This document shows, in pieces, positions 13,665 to 21,642 of a stretch of 39,640 nucleotides of DNA (positions are counted from its first letter, which is position 1; each line of letters starts with the position of its first letter). Both the position numbers and the translations under genes were made by a program. The stretch comes from Roseibacillus sp. (GTDB lineage Bacteria > Verrucomicrobiota > Verrucomicrobiae > Verrucomicrobiales > Akkermansiaceae), in NCBI GenBank assembly GCA_002723015.1, contig PBNG01000091.1, forward strand, positions 1-39,640, given 5' to 3'. The notes under the pieces are model-generated. The model ran no database searches and was not told the origin of the DNA. It saw nothing but the letters and a program-made list of their open reading frames with translations.

Positions 13665-13805
13665 GGCGATGTTGTTTTTAATCGCTGCCGCGCAGTGGCG
13701 CAAGGATGGACCGGCGGGGGTCGGAGCACCCATCATTCCAATCAATGGAACAATCGAAATTATGCACTCTCCGTCCGTGTGGTTTCCGTTCATGATGAAG
13801 ACCGG

Positions 13806-14516
13806 ATGAACGTATCGCGCTATCAGCTGAGCTGGGGCCTGCTCCTTCCGGCCCTCATTGTTCCAACGGTAGGGGCCCTTTTTTACTTCATGCTCTTTCC
13901 GGATGGGGCGGTCGGCAAATCGGCTTATACCCTCACCAAGATTTTTATCCTCTGCTATCCGCTGCTCTTACTCTGGAGGGCTGGGCCCCGTGGAATTATC
14001 GGCAGGGAACGTGGTATCCAGTGGCCGGAGTGGCGATCCGTGTGGTGGGTGGGGTTCCTGAGCGGGGTGTCAATTGCCTCCATCGGATTCATCCTTATGT
14101 GGACACCAGTAGGCGGGATGATCTGGGAAGCGGCCCCGCGGGTCGCGGAACGGGCGGAGGGGCTTGGATTCAAGGATCATTTTCTGTTGTTTGCCATTTT
14201 TGTCTCGGTCATTCACTCCGGTCTTGAGGAGTTTTACTGGCGTTGGTTCGTCTATGGTCAGCTGCGGGGTAAGACTTCCCGCTGGCGTGCTCACCTGCTG
14301 GGCGCTGGAGCATTCGGGGGCCACCACCTCGTTGTAACCCTTCAGTTCTTTCCTGTGCTACTTGCCCTCGCCTTGACTGCCTGTGTCATTGTCGGAGGTG
14401 TGATCTGGTCGATGATGTACGAGCGGCAGGGAACTCTCGTTGGTTGCTGGCTCAGTCACCTTTTTGTGGATATCATGCTGATGGTGATCGGGTATCAGCT
14501 GCTGACGATGGGATAA
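13806..14516 (+). CDS. CPBP family intramembrane glutamic endopeptidase (first of a tandem pair)
   Basis: 236 residues, strongly hydrophobic with about six to seven membrane segments. The CPBP/Abi (CAAX protease and bacteriocin-processing, Rce1-type) motifs are present: EEFYWRWFVYGQL with Glu141, Glu142 and Arg146, FGGHH as the second motif, and WLSHLFVD as the third His motif. These residues form the membrane-embedded catalytic site in Rce1 homologues. The start at 13806 is preferred because it leads straight into the first membrane segment. The gene is divergent from the PSD1 cytochrome (141 bp apart) and is followed 108 bp later by a close paralogue. The substrate is unknown; the bacterial family includes bacteriocin-immunity and protein-processing members. 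Confidence 0.9.
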   Translation: MNVSRYQLSWGLLLPALIVPTVGALFYFMLFPDGAVGKSAYTLTKIFILCYPLLLLWRAGPRGIIGRERGIQWPEWRSVWWVGFLSGVSIASIGFILMWTPVGGMIWEAAPRVAERAEGLGFKDHFLLFAIFVSVIHSGLEEFYWRWFVYGQLRGKTSRWRAHLLGAGAFGGHHLVVTLQFFPVLLALALTACVIVGGVIWSMMYERQGTLVGCWLSHLFVDIMLMVIGYQLLTMG

Positions 14517-14624
14517 TTAATCACGAGTGGAAAAATAAGTCCTTGTCCCAGCTGATGTTATCGACAAGCGCCATCCTGATTGATTTACCATTCTGGTGTG
14601 CCCGGAGAAAGAGAAGGCAGTCGC

Positions 14625-15323
14625 ATGAGCTGGCCATCAATGGTGGCGGCTCTTGTCGTGCCGCTTCTGTGTGCACTGGTCTACGTGGTCTGGATTCCTC
14701 ACGGGAACGCGGGACGGGGTGCATGGTTCGCAACTAAGATCTGGGTTCTCGCCTACCCTCTGTTCTTTTTCGGGCTGATCGGGCTTGGTGGTCTCGTTCG
14801 GAGGGAAAGCCGGGCCGTGAACTGGCCCTCGTGGAGAGCCGTCATTTTCACGGGAGTCCTGAGCGGCCTGGGGATCGTGCTCGTGGGATGGCTCATGGTC
14901 CTGACCCCGATCGGGCAAATCGTGAGGGATAACAGCCCCAATCTCATTGAGAAGGCCGAGGGGCTGGGGTTCGCCACCAAAGAGCGTTTCCTGATGGTTG
15001 CGATTTTTATAACGGTTCTCCACTCAGCCATGGAGGAGTATTACTGGCGCTGGTTCGTCTACGGGCATTTGCGCCAGATGGTTGGGCACTGGTCGGGGCA
15101 CCTCCTCGCTGCCCTGGCCTTCACCGGCCACCACCTTGTTCTCATGAGTGTCCTTTTCCCTCTTTCACTTGCGCTTTTTCTTTCCCTTCTGGTTGGCCTC
15201 GGAGGCCTCATCTGGACCCGGATGTATCAGCGCCAAGGAACTGTTCTGGGCTGCTGGCTCAGTCACTTGATTGTGGATGCATTCCTCATGGTTGTCGGCT
15301 TCCGCCTTATCCTGATGTCCTGA
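14625..15323 (+). CDS. CPBP family intramembrane glutamic endopeptidase (second of a tandem pair)
   Basis: 232 residues, multi-pass membrane protein, clearly paralogous to the preceding gene: both share AEGLGF, EE(F/Y)YWRWFVYG, GHHLV, RQGT and GCWLSHL in the same order and spacing. The catalytic motifs are intact: Glu137/Glu138 in EEYYWRWF, FTGHH and WLSHLIVD. The ATG at 14625 was chosen because it follows a purine-rich stretch (GAGAAGG) and begins the first membrane segment; an in-frame start at 14580 would add 15 polar residues. Divergence is concentrated outside the motifs, which points to an old local duplication. The stop lies only 13 bp from the stop of the convergent haem protein gene. 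Confidence 0.9.
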   Translation: MSWPSMVAALVVPLLCALVYVVWIPHGNAGRGAWFATKIWVLAYPLFFFGLIGLGGLVRRESRAVNWPSWRAVIFTGVLSGLGIVLVGWLMVLTPIGQIVRDNSPNLIEKAEGLGFATKERFLMVAIFITVLHSAMEEYYWRWFVYGHLRQMVGHWSGHLLAALAFTGHHLVLMSVLFPLSLALFLSLLVGLGGLIWTRMYQRQGTVLGCWLSHLIVDAFLMVVGFRLILMS

Positions 15324-15327
15324 TTCG

Positions 15328-15358
15328 CTATCTTCATCAGGTGCCTGATTGAAGATAG
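15328..15358. terminator. Long hairpin at the convergent gene ends (possible bidirectional terminator)
   Basis: The arms 15328-15341 and 15344-15358 pair over 14 bp with a single bulged T (CTATCTTCATCAGG against CCTGATTGAAGATAG); a few apical pairs must open to form a loop. It lies between and across the stop codons of the second CPBP gene (15323) and the PVC haem protein (15337), so it overlaps the last codons of the latter. There is no U-tract on either side, so classic intrinsic termination is not shown. Confidence 0.45.
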
Positions 15359-18300
15359 GCGATCAGGTCGCGAATCTGCTGGTCCGTCAATTGGTCCAGT
15401 AGTCCTTCCGGCATGATGGAGATGGGCGCCCGGGTCAACTGAGCGAGGTCCTTGCGGGCGATCACGGTCCGGATGCCGGACAAGTCCCTGATGGTCACGG
15501 TAAGATTACCTGCGTCCGTGATGAAGCCAGTTAGGATGACAGGGGGAGCATCGCCGACGGGGCGGAGGGTGATGGTGGCGAGTTCAAAGCCCTCCCTTAT
15601 CCCGAGATTCGGATCGATTATGGCAGGGACAAGATAGTCTAAATTCTTCATCTCGTAGCCTGTCAGGTCAGGTCCGATGTCCCGGCCTTGATCCTTGAAT
15701 TTGTGGCACTGGGCACAGTGCTGGGCAAAAATCTGGGATCCCTTGGAAGCCTTGGCTCCCGACCCCCCGGAGGAGAGGAGGGTCTTGATGTCCATGATTC
15801 GTTTGGCCTTCTGGCTGTTTGAGAGCTGCGGAGAGTTGAAGTGCTTGTTCAGCAGACTCTGGATCTGAGGGTCCCGGTAGCTTTTCATCAGAAGAACGCT
15901 GTCCTGACTGATTGCGGCCTTGTCGATGATGCCGCTGCTCACTGCGGCAAGCAGCTGCCGGGCCCACATGGGTCTGCTGGCAAGAAGGGAAAGGGATACT
16001 TGGCGAAGATCGCCGTTCAAGTCTGGATAGAGGCTCAGGAGGGTCGCGGGAATACCTGTTCCTGAATATCTTCTCAGAGCGGTCAGGGCGGCCATTCGGA
16101 CGGTAGGTTCCGTCTCATCGCTTTGGAGCAATGAGAGAAAGATCCCCTCGGAAGGCGCGTCACCCAGTTCACTCAGAGCCTTGATCAGATCGACGCGCTG
16201 GCCCAGAGGAGTTGCGGATTCCCGCAGGAGAGGGCGTGCTTCTGCGAGAGCCTGTGGGCTTCTCAGCCGGAGAGAGAGGCGGATGATCTCCCGGGGGGTT
16301 CCTGTGGGCTTCCAGAGTTGGGCCAGGGCGGCATCGAGATCCGGGGGAACGGGATTCAGGGAAGTGCCTTCAAGAGCGAGGACCATCCCACGGACCAGGG
16401 GATTGAGATGCCGGGTTCCCTTTGCCCGGAGCAGCAGCAGGGCGCACATCTGGAGACTTTCAGGGCTTCGCTCCGCCATGTAGCGCCGTCCAATACGTTC
16501 GCTCAGGGCCGTTTCGAAGAGGGGGGCATCCCAGAATCCCGCGTAAGAGAGAAGCTCACGTGCCCGAGCGGGGTGATTGCTGATCAGGCCCTCCAAGGCC
16601 CACCAGAGCTGAAGAGGGATGAAGGGATCCTCAGCGAAGTCTCCTCGTCTTGCCAGTGCTTCAATCAGAGGGCGGTCTCCGAGAGCCTGGGCGGTAGAGG
16701 CAAGCTGGGAAATTACCTCTGCATTTTTCGTGCTATTAGCGATTTCAACCAGAGATGAGCCAAGATCAATGGTATGATCAGCAGCGATTCGAATGGCCCA
16801 CCTTTGAAGATTCGGACAGGGTATCCGCAAGGCGGCAAGCAAGATGTCCCTCATCTTGGAGGGGTTGGTGTCCGGCAGGGATGTTCCCTGAAGAATCCAT
16901 AAGGCCTCCAGCGCACGCTGTCTCGAACTCTCATTATCAGCGGTGTAGTCCGTCAGCATCCTGCTCAGCTCCATGAGTGAGGGTCCATCATTCCGTGCAC
17001 TCAGGAGTCGGCGGGCATGGCGCCTTGCCCATTGGTTTTTCTCGAGGAGAATTGCTAACAGCTGGGAGGAGGAAAAGTTTCCGAGGTTGAGAGGCCTTCC
17101 GGTCCCCCTGTCGCCAGTTCGGATACGATGGATTCTTCCGTTACTCCGGTCCCAGTTGTCCCGTGGGTCCACGTGGGTGATGCGGGCATCGTAAAAGTCG
17201 GCCACGTAGATTGCTCCATCTGGGCCGATCGTACAATGCACCGGCCGGAACCACTGATCCCTGGTCTGGAGAGGATTCTCTTCCTCTGTGGTTGAGAAAC
17301 TACTGCCACGGGATTCCATCCGGAGAGCGTGGATTCTGTTTCCGAGTGAATTTGGCCCGACGAGGCGACCCTCTAGCTGTGGAATCGCCCCGCTGCTGTA
17401 GCGGATCCATTGGTGAACGAGGCGGATCTTTTGTCCCTGGATAGGCATTCCGAAGAAATGTCCGAAGGTATATGGATTGGTGTGTGGTCCGTGTTTGCCG
17501 AACCCCTTCTGGTAATATCCACCCTGAACGAAGTGGACGGCCTGCTGAGTTCCGTTCGTTCCCGAGTAGAGGCGTCCTGCCCGATCAAAATCCACGCCAA
17601 AGTTGTTCCATCCTCCCTCTGCAAAAAGTTCGAATTTGTGGCGATCAGGGTGGTATCGCCAGATATTCTGCCCCAGAAAAGGATAGCGTGGCGCGGTCTC
17701 GTCCAAGTGGACCCGCACCCTTGCGGTCACCGTGCTTCCCGTGCATCCGTAGAGCCATCCGTCGGGCCCGAATTTCAAGCTGTTGGAGATGGAATGGGTG
17801 TCCTCAAGGTTAAATCCTGAGAGGTGAACGATGGGTCTGCGGTCGGGGATGTCGTCCTGGTTCCGGTCCGGATAGAAGAGAAGGTAGGGAGGGTGGAGGA
17901 CCCACACGCCACCATCTCCGTGGGCGAGAGAGGTGACCATGTTGAGCCCTTCAAGAAAGGTCTTGTGGAGGTCATATTTGCCATCTCCGTTGGTATCTTC
18001 ATGGATGGTGATCTTATCCTGCCCCTTGAATTTGCGGTGTTCTGGAGCTGTAAATGGCGGAGGTGGAGGCACCTGGTCGAAGACTTTGCGGAGGTGTTTG
18101 TCCCATGTGAGAACTTTGAGTCCTGCGGGATTAGGATACTGGATATATTGCACGACCCAGAGCCGTCCTCGTTCGTCGAAGTCCATGAAGAGAGGTTGCC
18201 GGACCTGTGGTTCACTGAGAACCGTTTCTACAGTCAGACCGGTGCCGGTCCTGAACGAGGCAAGGGCCTCTTGCGGGGAGGAGGCTTGACCCTTGTCATC

Positions 18301-18942
18301 CGCGCGGGCATACGGGTTTCTGTTGTCTTCAAAGTGCCGAGAGACCGCTGATAGTGACCGGCGGCGCCACTCCTTGTCTGCGGAGATGACACCACGATGT
18401 CCGGCGTGGTCTTTACCTGCCAATCTGAGAAACGAAGCTGCCTCTGTTTCAGGATTCTTTCCCCATTTCGCCCATGAGGGAACATCGCCACGCTTAAAAA
18501 GCCATTGTCCTGTCAGGTCAATGGCGTCGTCTACTCTGGTCAGGTGTAGCGGCCCCTTCAGAATCCCACCCTTTCCTTCCCTGTTAAAGACCCGCCATGC
18601 GATGAGATTCGCTTCACCGAAACGAATCTGGTCCGGCTCAATCACGAATGGACGCCGTATGCTGCTCGAGGGTTTGCCAAACAGGGGAGGCATGGATCCG
18701 TTGGCCCCAATCTTGTTTCCGTTGAAGAATGCTTCATCGACATCGCTGATGGTATCGACAACGAGGAGCAGACGGCTTCCCTGCCATTCACGGGGAACTC
18801 TGACGTAGGCACGATACCATGCGAACCCCGGCACGCCCTTCCATCCTTCCGCGTGGGGAACCCGGGCCGGGGTCCATCCCTCATGCTGGGCACAGGCCGA
18901 ACCAGCAGCCAGCAGGCACAGAAAAACAGCTGGAATTCGCAT
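15337..18942 (-). CDS. PVC-type haem-binding CxxCH protein (beta-propeller, HEAT-like repeats, cytochrome c)
   Basis: 1,201 residues. A signal peptide (MRIPAVFLCLLAAGSACA) is followed by a galactose-binding-like beta-sandwich (about 20-160; FAWYRAYVRVP, FFNGNKIG). Next comes a six-bladed propeller of the 'membrane-bound dehydrogenase' type (about 230-620; FDERGRLWVVQYIQYP, FGPDGWLYGCTG, IGPDGAIYVADFYDARI). A helical HEAT-like region (about 640-1040) leads to a C-terminal cytochrome domain with CAQCHKF at 1076-1080 and a late Met-containing loop. This domain order is characteristic of PVC bacteria. It is presumed to be a periplasmic sugar- or alcohol-oxidising electron donor, but no substrate is known. 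It is divergent from the sugar isomerase-like gene and convergent with the CPBP pair. Confidence 0.92.
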   Translation of the reverse strand: MRIPAVFLCLLAAGSACAQHEGWTPARVPHAEGWKGVPGFAWYRAYVRVPREWQGSRLLLVVDTISDVDEAFFNGNKIGANGSMPPLFGKPSSSIRRPFVIEPDQIRFGEANLIAWRVFNREGKGGILKGPLHLTRVDDAIDLTGQWLFKRGDVPSWAKWGKNPETEAASFLRLAGKDHAGHRGVISADKEWRRRSLSAVSRHFEDNRNPYARADDKGQASSPQEALASFRTGTGLTVETVLSEPQVRQPLFMDFDERGRLWVVQYIQYPNPAGLKVLTWDKHLRKVFDQVPPPPPFTAPEHRKFKGQDKITIHEDTNGDGKYDLHKTFLEGLNMVTSLAHGDGGVWVLHPPYLLFYPDRNQDDIPDRRPIVHLSGFNLEDTHSISNSLKFGPDGWLYGCTGSTVTARVRVHLDETAPRYPFLGQNIWRYHPDRHKFELFAEGGWNNFGVDFDRAGRLYSGTNGTQQAVHFVQGGYYQKGFGKHGPHTNPYTFGHFFGMPIQGQKIRLVHQWIRYSSGAIPQLEGRLVGPNSLGNRIHALRMESRGSSFSTTEEENPLQTRDQWFRPVHCTIGPDGAIYVADFYDARITHVDPRDNWDRSNGRIHRIRTGDRGTGRPLNLGNFSSSQLLAILLEKNQWARRHARRLLSARNDGPSLMELSRMLTDYTADNESSRQRALEALWILQGTSLPDTNPSKMRDILLAALRIPCPNLQRWAIRIAADHTIDLGSSLVEIANSTKNAEVISQLASTAQALGDRPLIEALARRGDFAEDPFIPLQLWWALEGLISNHPARARELLSYAGFWDAPLFETALSERIGRRYMAERSPESLQMCALLLLRAKGTRHLNPLVRGMVLALEGTSLNPVPPDLDAALAQLWKPTGTPREIIRLSLRLRSPQALAEARPLLRESATPLGQRVDLIKALSELGDAPSEGIFLSLLQSDETEPTVRMAALTALRRYSGTGIPATLLSLYPDLNGDLRQVSLSLLASRPMWARQLLAAVSSGIIDKAAISQDSVLLMKSYRDPQIQSLLNKHFNSPQLSNSQKAKRIMDIKTLLSSGGSGAKASKGSQIFAQHCAQCHKFKDQGRDIGPDLTGYEMKNLDYLVPAIIDPNLGIREGFELATITLRPVGDAPPVILTGFITDAGNLTVTIRDLSGIRTVIARKDLAQLTRAPISIMPEGLLDQLTDQQIRDLIAYLQSGT

Positions 18943-19149
18943 GGGTCAGGGCATTAATGGGTGAGCTGGCTCCCGCTTTCAACCGCCAAAGTGATCTCTG
19001 GAGGCCTGCATGCGGTGAAGGGGTAGCAATCCGGGGGTATTTGTCACGGTCTGAGGAATCCGCTTTTGCGGGAGTGATAGGGAGGAACCATCCATTTCTG
19101 ACCAACCTGAACGCTTGATCGACAGGCCCCTTTTAGAGTTGGATGGGGC

Positions 19150-20187
19150 ATGCACAGGCGCACATTTGTAAAGGGAGCGGCGGTTTCGTCGGTAGCAGGG
19201 TCTCGAGGGGCATGGGCCAAGGAGAGCGGAGTAGAAGTAAAGTTGGCGCTCGGCTACGACAACTTTGCGGTGCGCGCGATGAAATGGAAGGCCCCGGAAC
19301 TCATCAAGTATGCCGCCGAGCTCAAGTGTGATACTCTGTTCATTACGGATTTCGGTCCCCTCGAAAAGATGAGCGATTCCTATCTCAGGGACATACGAAA
19401 ACAGGGAGAGGATGCGGGAATACGCATCCTCCTGGGAAGCTGGAGTATCTGTCCCTCCTCTGTGAAATTCCGGGATACTTGGGGCAGCGCGGACGAGCAT
19501 CTGCAACTGGGAATCAGGGCTGCGGCAGCGCTCGGATCACCGGCCTTCCGCGTGATTCTTGGTGCAGGGGATGACCGTAAGACACCCGGAGGAATAGAGG
19601 CACGGATTGCGGATACGGTAAAGGTGCTCAAGAGGAATCGCACCCGCTGTCTGGACTCGGGCATCAAGGTTGCCATGGAGAACCATGCGGGAGACATGCA
19701 TACTCTGGAGCTGCGAGGCCTGATTGAGGAAGCGGGCCCGGATTTCGTCGGGGCTAACTTCGACTCTGGCAATGCAGTGTGGACACTGGAGGACCCTGTT
19801 CAGGCTCTAGAGAATATCGGGGAATATGTGCTTACCACCAGCCTGCGAGACTCGGCAGTTTGGGAGAGCGAAAATGGTGTCACCGTGCAATGGACGGCGA
19901 TGGGAGATGGAGATACTGATCTCAGGACCTTCTTCGCACGATTTGCGGAGCTCTGTCCTGATGTGGCGGTGAACATCGAGACCATCTCCGGGTTTAATCG
20001 CGAGTTGCAGGTCAAGAAAGATGACTACTGGAAAGCGTGGCCTAAAGGGAAGCCCAAGGGCTACGAGAAGTTTCTTACTCTTGCGAGAAAGGGTAAGCCA
20101 AGAAAGGCGGGTCCGGTGGACCAGAGAGAGGATATCGCAAAGAGTATCGCCTACTGCCGGAAGGAGCTGGGTCTCGGGCGCCGCTAG
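19150..20187 (+). CDS. Tat-exported sugar phosphate isomerase/epimerase-like TIM-barrel protein
   Basis: 345 residues. The N-terminus RRTFVKGAAVSSVAG is a twin-arginine signal. The body fits the AP endonuclease 2/xylose isomerase-like TIM-barrel superfamily: LGYDNFAVRAMKW, a strand ending at GWSICPSS-like LLGSWSICPSS, the metal-ligand segment VAMENHAGD (Glu177) and ANFDSGNAVW (Asp205). NIETISGFNREL near 275-290 supplies another likely ligand. Family members isomerise or epimerise sugars or their oxidised derivatives, and exported versions are common in Verrucomicrobia and Planctomycetes. The gene is divergent from the PVC haem protein across about 207 bp. That neighbourhood suggests, without proving, a shared role in oxidative sugar metabolism. 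The exact reaction cannot be assigned. Confidence 0.85.
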   Translation: MHRRTFVKGAAVSSVAGSRGAWAKESGVEVKLALGYDNFAVRAMKWKAPELIKYAAELKCDTLFITDFGPLEKMSDSYLRDIRKQGEDAGIRILLGSWSICPSSVKFRDTWGSADEHLQLGIRAAAALGSPAFRVILGAGDDRKTPGGIEARIADTVKVLKRNRTRCLDSGIKVAMENHAGDMHTLELRGLIEEAGPDFVGANFDSGNAVWTLEDPVQALENIGEYVLTTSLRDSAVWESENGVTVQWTAMGDGDTDLRTFFARFAELCPDVAVNIETISGFNRELQVKKDDYWKAWPKGKPKGYEKFLTLARKGKPRKAGPVDQREDIAKSIAYCRKELGLGRR

Positions 20188-20288
20188 GCCGTGGAAGAAA
20201 TCTCAATCAGTATGCATGTGGATCTGGTGTTGAGAGACTAAGCGAAGTCGCCCGGGGGGCCTTGTCATTAGCCGCCTCCGTCAAATTC

Positions 20289-20783
20289 ATGTCGCGATTA
20301 CTACTACCGCCCCATCGACTCGTGGCTCTTTTCGAGAGCGGAGGGATCACGAGGGCTCAGTTGCAGGCGGCAATGACCGTTCACCAGCAGCGTCTTCTCG
20401 TAGAAATTGCCGAGGCCAGAAAATATCCGGTGCGCTCGTCTCTGGACGAGAGATTAAGTCGATTTGCGGCCAGGCGGCTGGAGCGAAGACATGGTGAGAA
20501 AATCATCCGGATGGTTCTTGGCGCGTTGGCGGATATTGACAACTTTCCTCCTGCTGACCTGCTGTGGAATGCCGCTCACCCTGATGTTCCGCTGCACTGT
20601 TTCTTTCGTCTGCGTCGCGAGCCGGTTTTTCGTCTCATTCGCCTCAAAGTCGACCCTCTGGGGGTGAAGGTTCTGATCGAGCATGGGCGGGCTGCGAAAC
20701 GTCAGACCACCCGACAGGAGATCCAGCTCGTGAGAGACAGGTTTGGACGACTGAGTGCTGGATCCGGAAGTCTCCTGAATTGA
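20289..20783 (+). CDS. Hypothetical protein, unknown function
   Basis: 164 residues from the ATG at 20289; a TTG at 20262 would add nine residues. I do not recognise a characterised domain. The protein is basic and mostly helical at the N-terminus (ALFESGGITRAQLQAAMTVHQQRLLVEIAEARKY, here split by no low-complexity run), with a possible beta-rich centre (DVPLHCFFRLRREPVFRLIRLKV). It has no signal peptide or membrane segment. It sits between the isomerase-like gene (101 bp upstream) and the metallopeptidase (52 bp downstream) on the same strand. Codon usage resembles its neighbours and the reading frame has no rival on the opposite strand with family features, so it is probably a real gene. 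Confidence 0.65.
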   Translation: MSRLLLPPHRLVALFESGGITRAQLQAAMTVHQQRLLVEIAEARKYPVRSSLDERLSRFAARRLERRHGEKIIRMVLGALADIDNFPPADLLWNAAHPDVPLHCFFRLRREPVFRLIRLKVDPLGVKVLIEHGRAAKRQTTRQEIQLVRDRFGRLSAGSGSLLN

Positions 20784-20835
20784 ACTTCGTGTTTGCTGCC
20801 CTTGCGCCCTTGGAGCTCTTCATTATTCTGAGGAC

Positions 20836-21588
20836 ATGAAAATGAAAGTTCTGATCCTTCCCCTGCTCCTCGCTGCAGTGCTTGGGGCGATCGTTTTCGC
20901 GCAGGGTGACCGTCTCCCAAGACAAAAGCCCAAGTTGGTGGAGAAGGGCGTTCGTTTTGATCCGGTAGTGCGTAACATGGAGGGATGGACCGTGCATATT
21001 GATCCAGCCCTGCTCGGGGGAGAGCATGCAGAAACGGGCGGCAAGTGTCTTCGGATGCTTGCGGATCACCTTAATCGGATTTCCCTCCTTGTTCAGGGAG
21101 ACGTCCTGAAGAGGCTGCAGAAGTGTGAAATATGGATTGAGCATAAGCACCCCTCTCTTGGAGCGATGCAATATCATCCCGGAGAGGGATGGTTACGACG
21201 TCATGGGCATGATCCTCGACTTACAAAAAAGGTCCATATTCCGCAGGCCGAGGCATTGATCTCGCGGGGACAGTTGCTCAAGCATCCGGCAGTTGTCCTC
21301 CACGAGCTCGCCCATGCGTATCACGATCAGGTTCTTGGTTTCGAATACAAGCCTGTCGTGGATTCCTATGACCAGGCCATGAAGGAGGGAACCTATGAGA
21401 AGGTTCTTCTCTACACGGGACGGACCGTGAGGCACTATGGTGCCACCAATCATAAGGAGTATTTTGCCGAAGGAACCGAGGCCTACTTCTATCACAACGA
21501 TTTTTATCCTTTTGTCCGAGCGGAGCTCAAGAAGCACGATCCCACTTTGCACGACGCTCTCAAGGAGGTGTGGGGGCCGGCTCAGTAG
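20836..21588 (+). CDS. Secreted zinc metallopeptidase-like protein (HExxH)
   Basis: 250 residues. A signal peptide or N-terminal anchor spans about 3-22 (VLILPLLLAAVLGAIVFAQ). The zinc motif HELAHAYHD starts at His156 (His156, Glu157, His160). About 50 residues later NHKEYFAEGTEAYF provides candidate third-ligand glutamates (Glu208, Glu212, Glu215), the arrangement of gluzincins, and it recalls the lethal-factor-like (M34/ATLF) group. This places the enzyme outside the cytoplasmic membrane as a probable protein-degrading or -processing hydrolase. The substrate is unknown. It follows the hypothetical gene by 52 bp and is convergent with the TPR-peroxiredoxin gene, with an inverted repeat between the stops. 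Confidence 0.8.
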   Translation: MKMKVLILPLLLAAVLGAIVFAQGDRLPRQKPKLVEKGVRFDPVVRNMEGWTVHIDPALLGGEHAETGGKCLRMLADHLNRISLLVQGDVLKRLQKCEIWIEHKHPSLGAMQYHPGEGWLRRHGHDPRLTKKVHIPQAEALISRGQLLKHPAVVLHELAHAYHDQVLGFEYKPVVDSYDQAMKEGTYEKVLLYTGRTVRHYGATNHKEYFAEGTEAYFYHNDFYPFVRAELKKHDPTLHDALKEVWGPAQ

Positions 21589-21597
21589 ATCGGGCAG

Positions 21598-21634
21598 CGT
21601 CTCAGGATCTAAGAGAATAAATTTTTCTGAGACG
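21598..21634. repeat. Inverted repeat between convergent genes (possible bidirectional terminator)
   Basis: CGTCTCAG at 21598-21605 is the exact reverse complement of CTGAGACG at 21627-21634, with a 21-nt AT-rich spacer. It lies in the 54-bp gap between the stops of the metallopeptidase (21588) and the TPR-peroxiredoxin gene (21643). Its place fits a shared terminator, but neither side has a T-run after the stem. Confidence 0.45.
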
Positions 21635-21642
21635 GAGTGAAT

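Noticed and set aside
20644..21177. 177-codon minus-strand frame.
   Set aside because: It spans the end of one plus-strand gene and the start of the metallopeptidase; composition is that of an antisense shadow.
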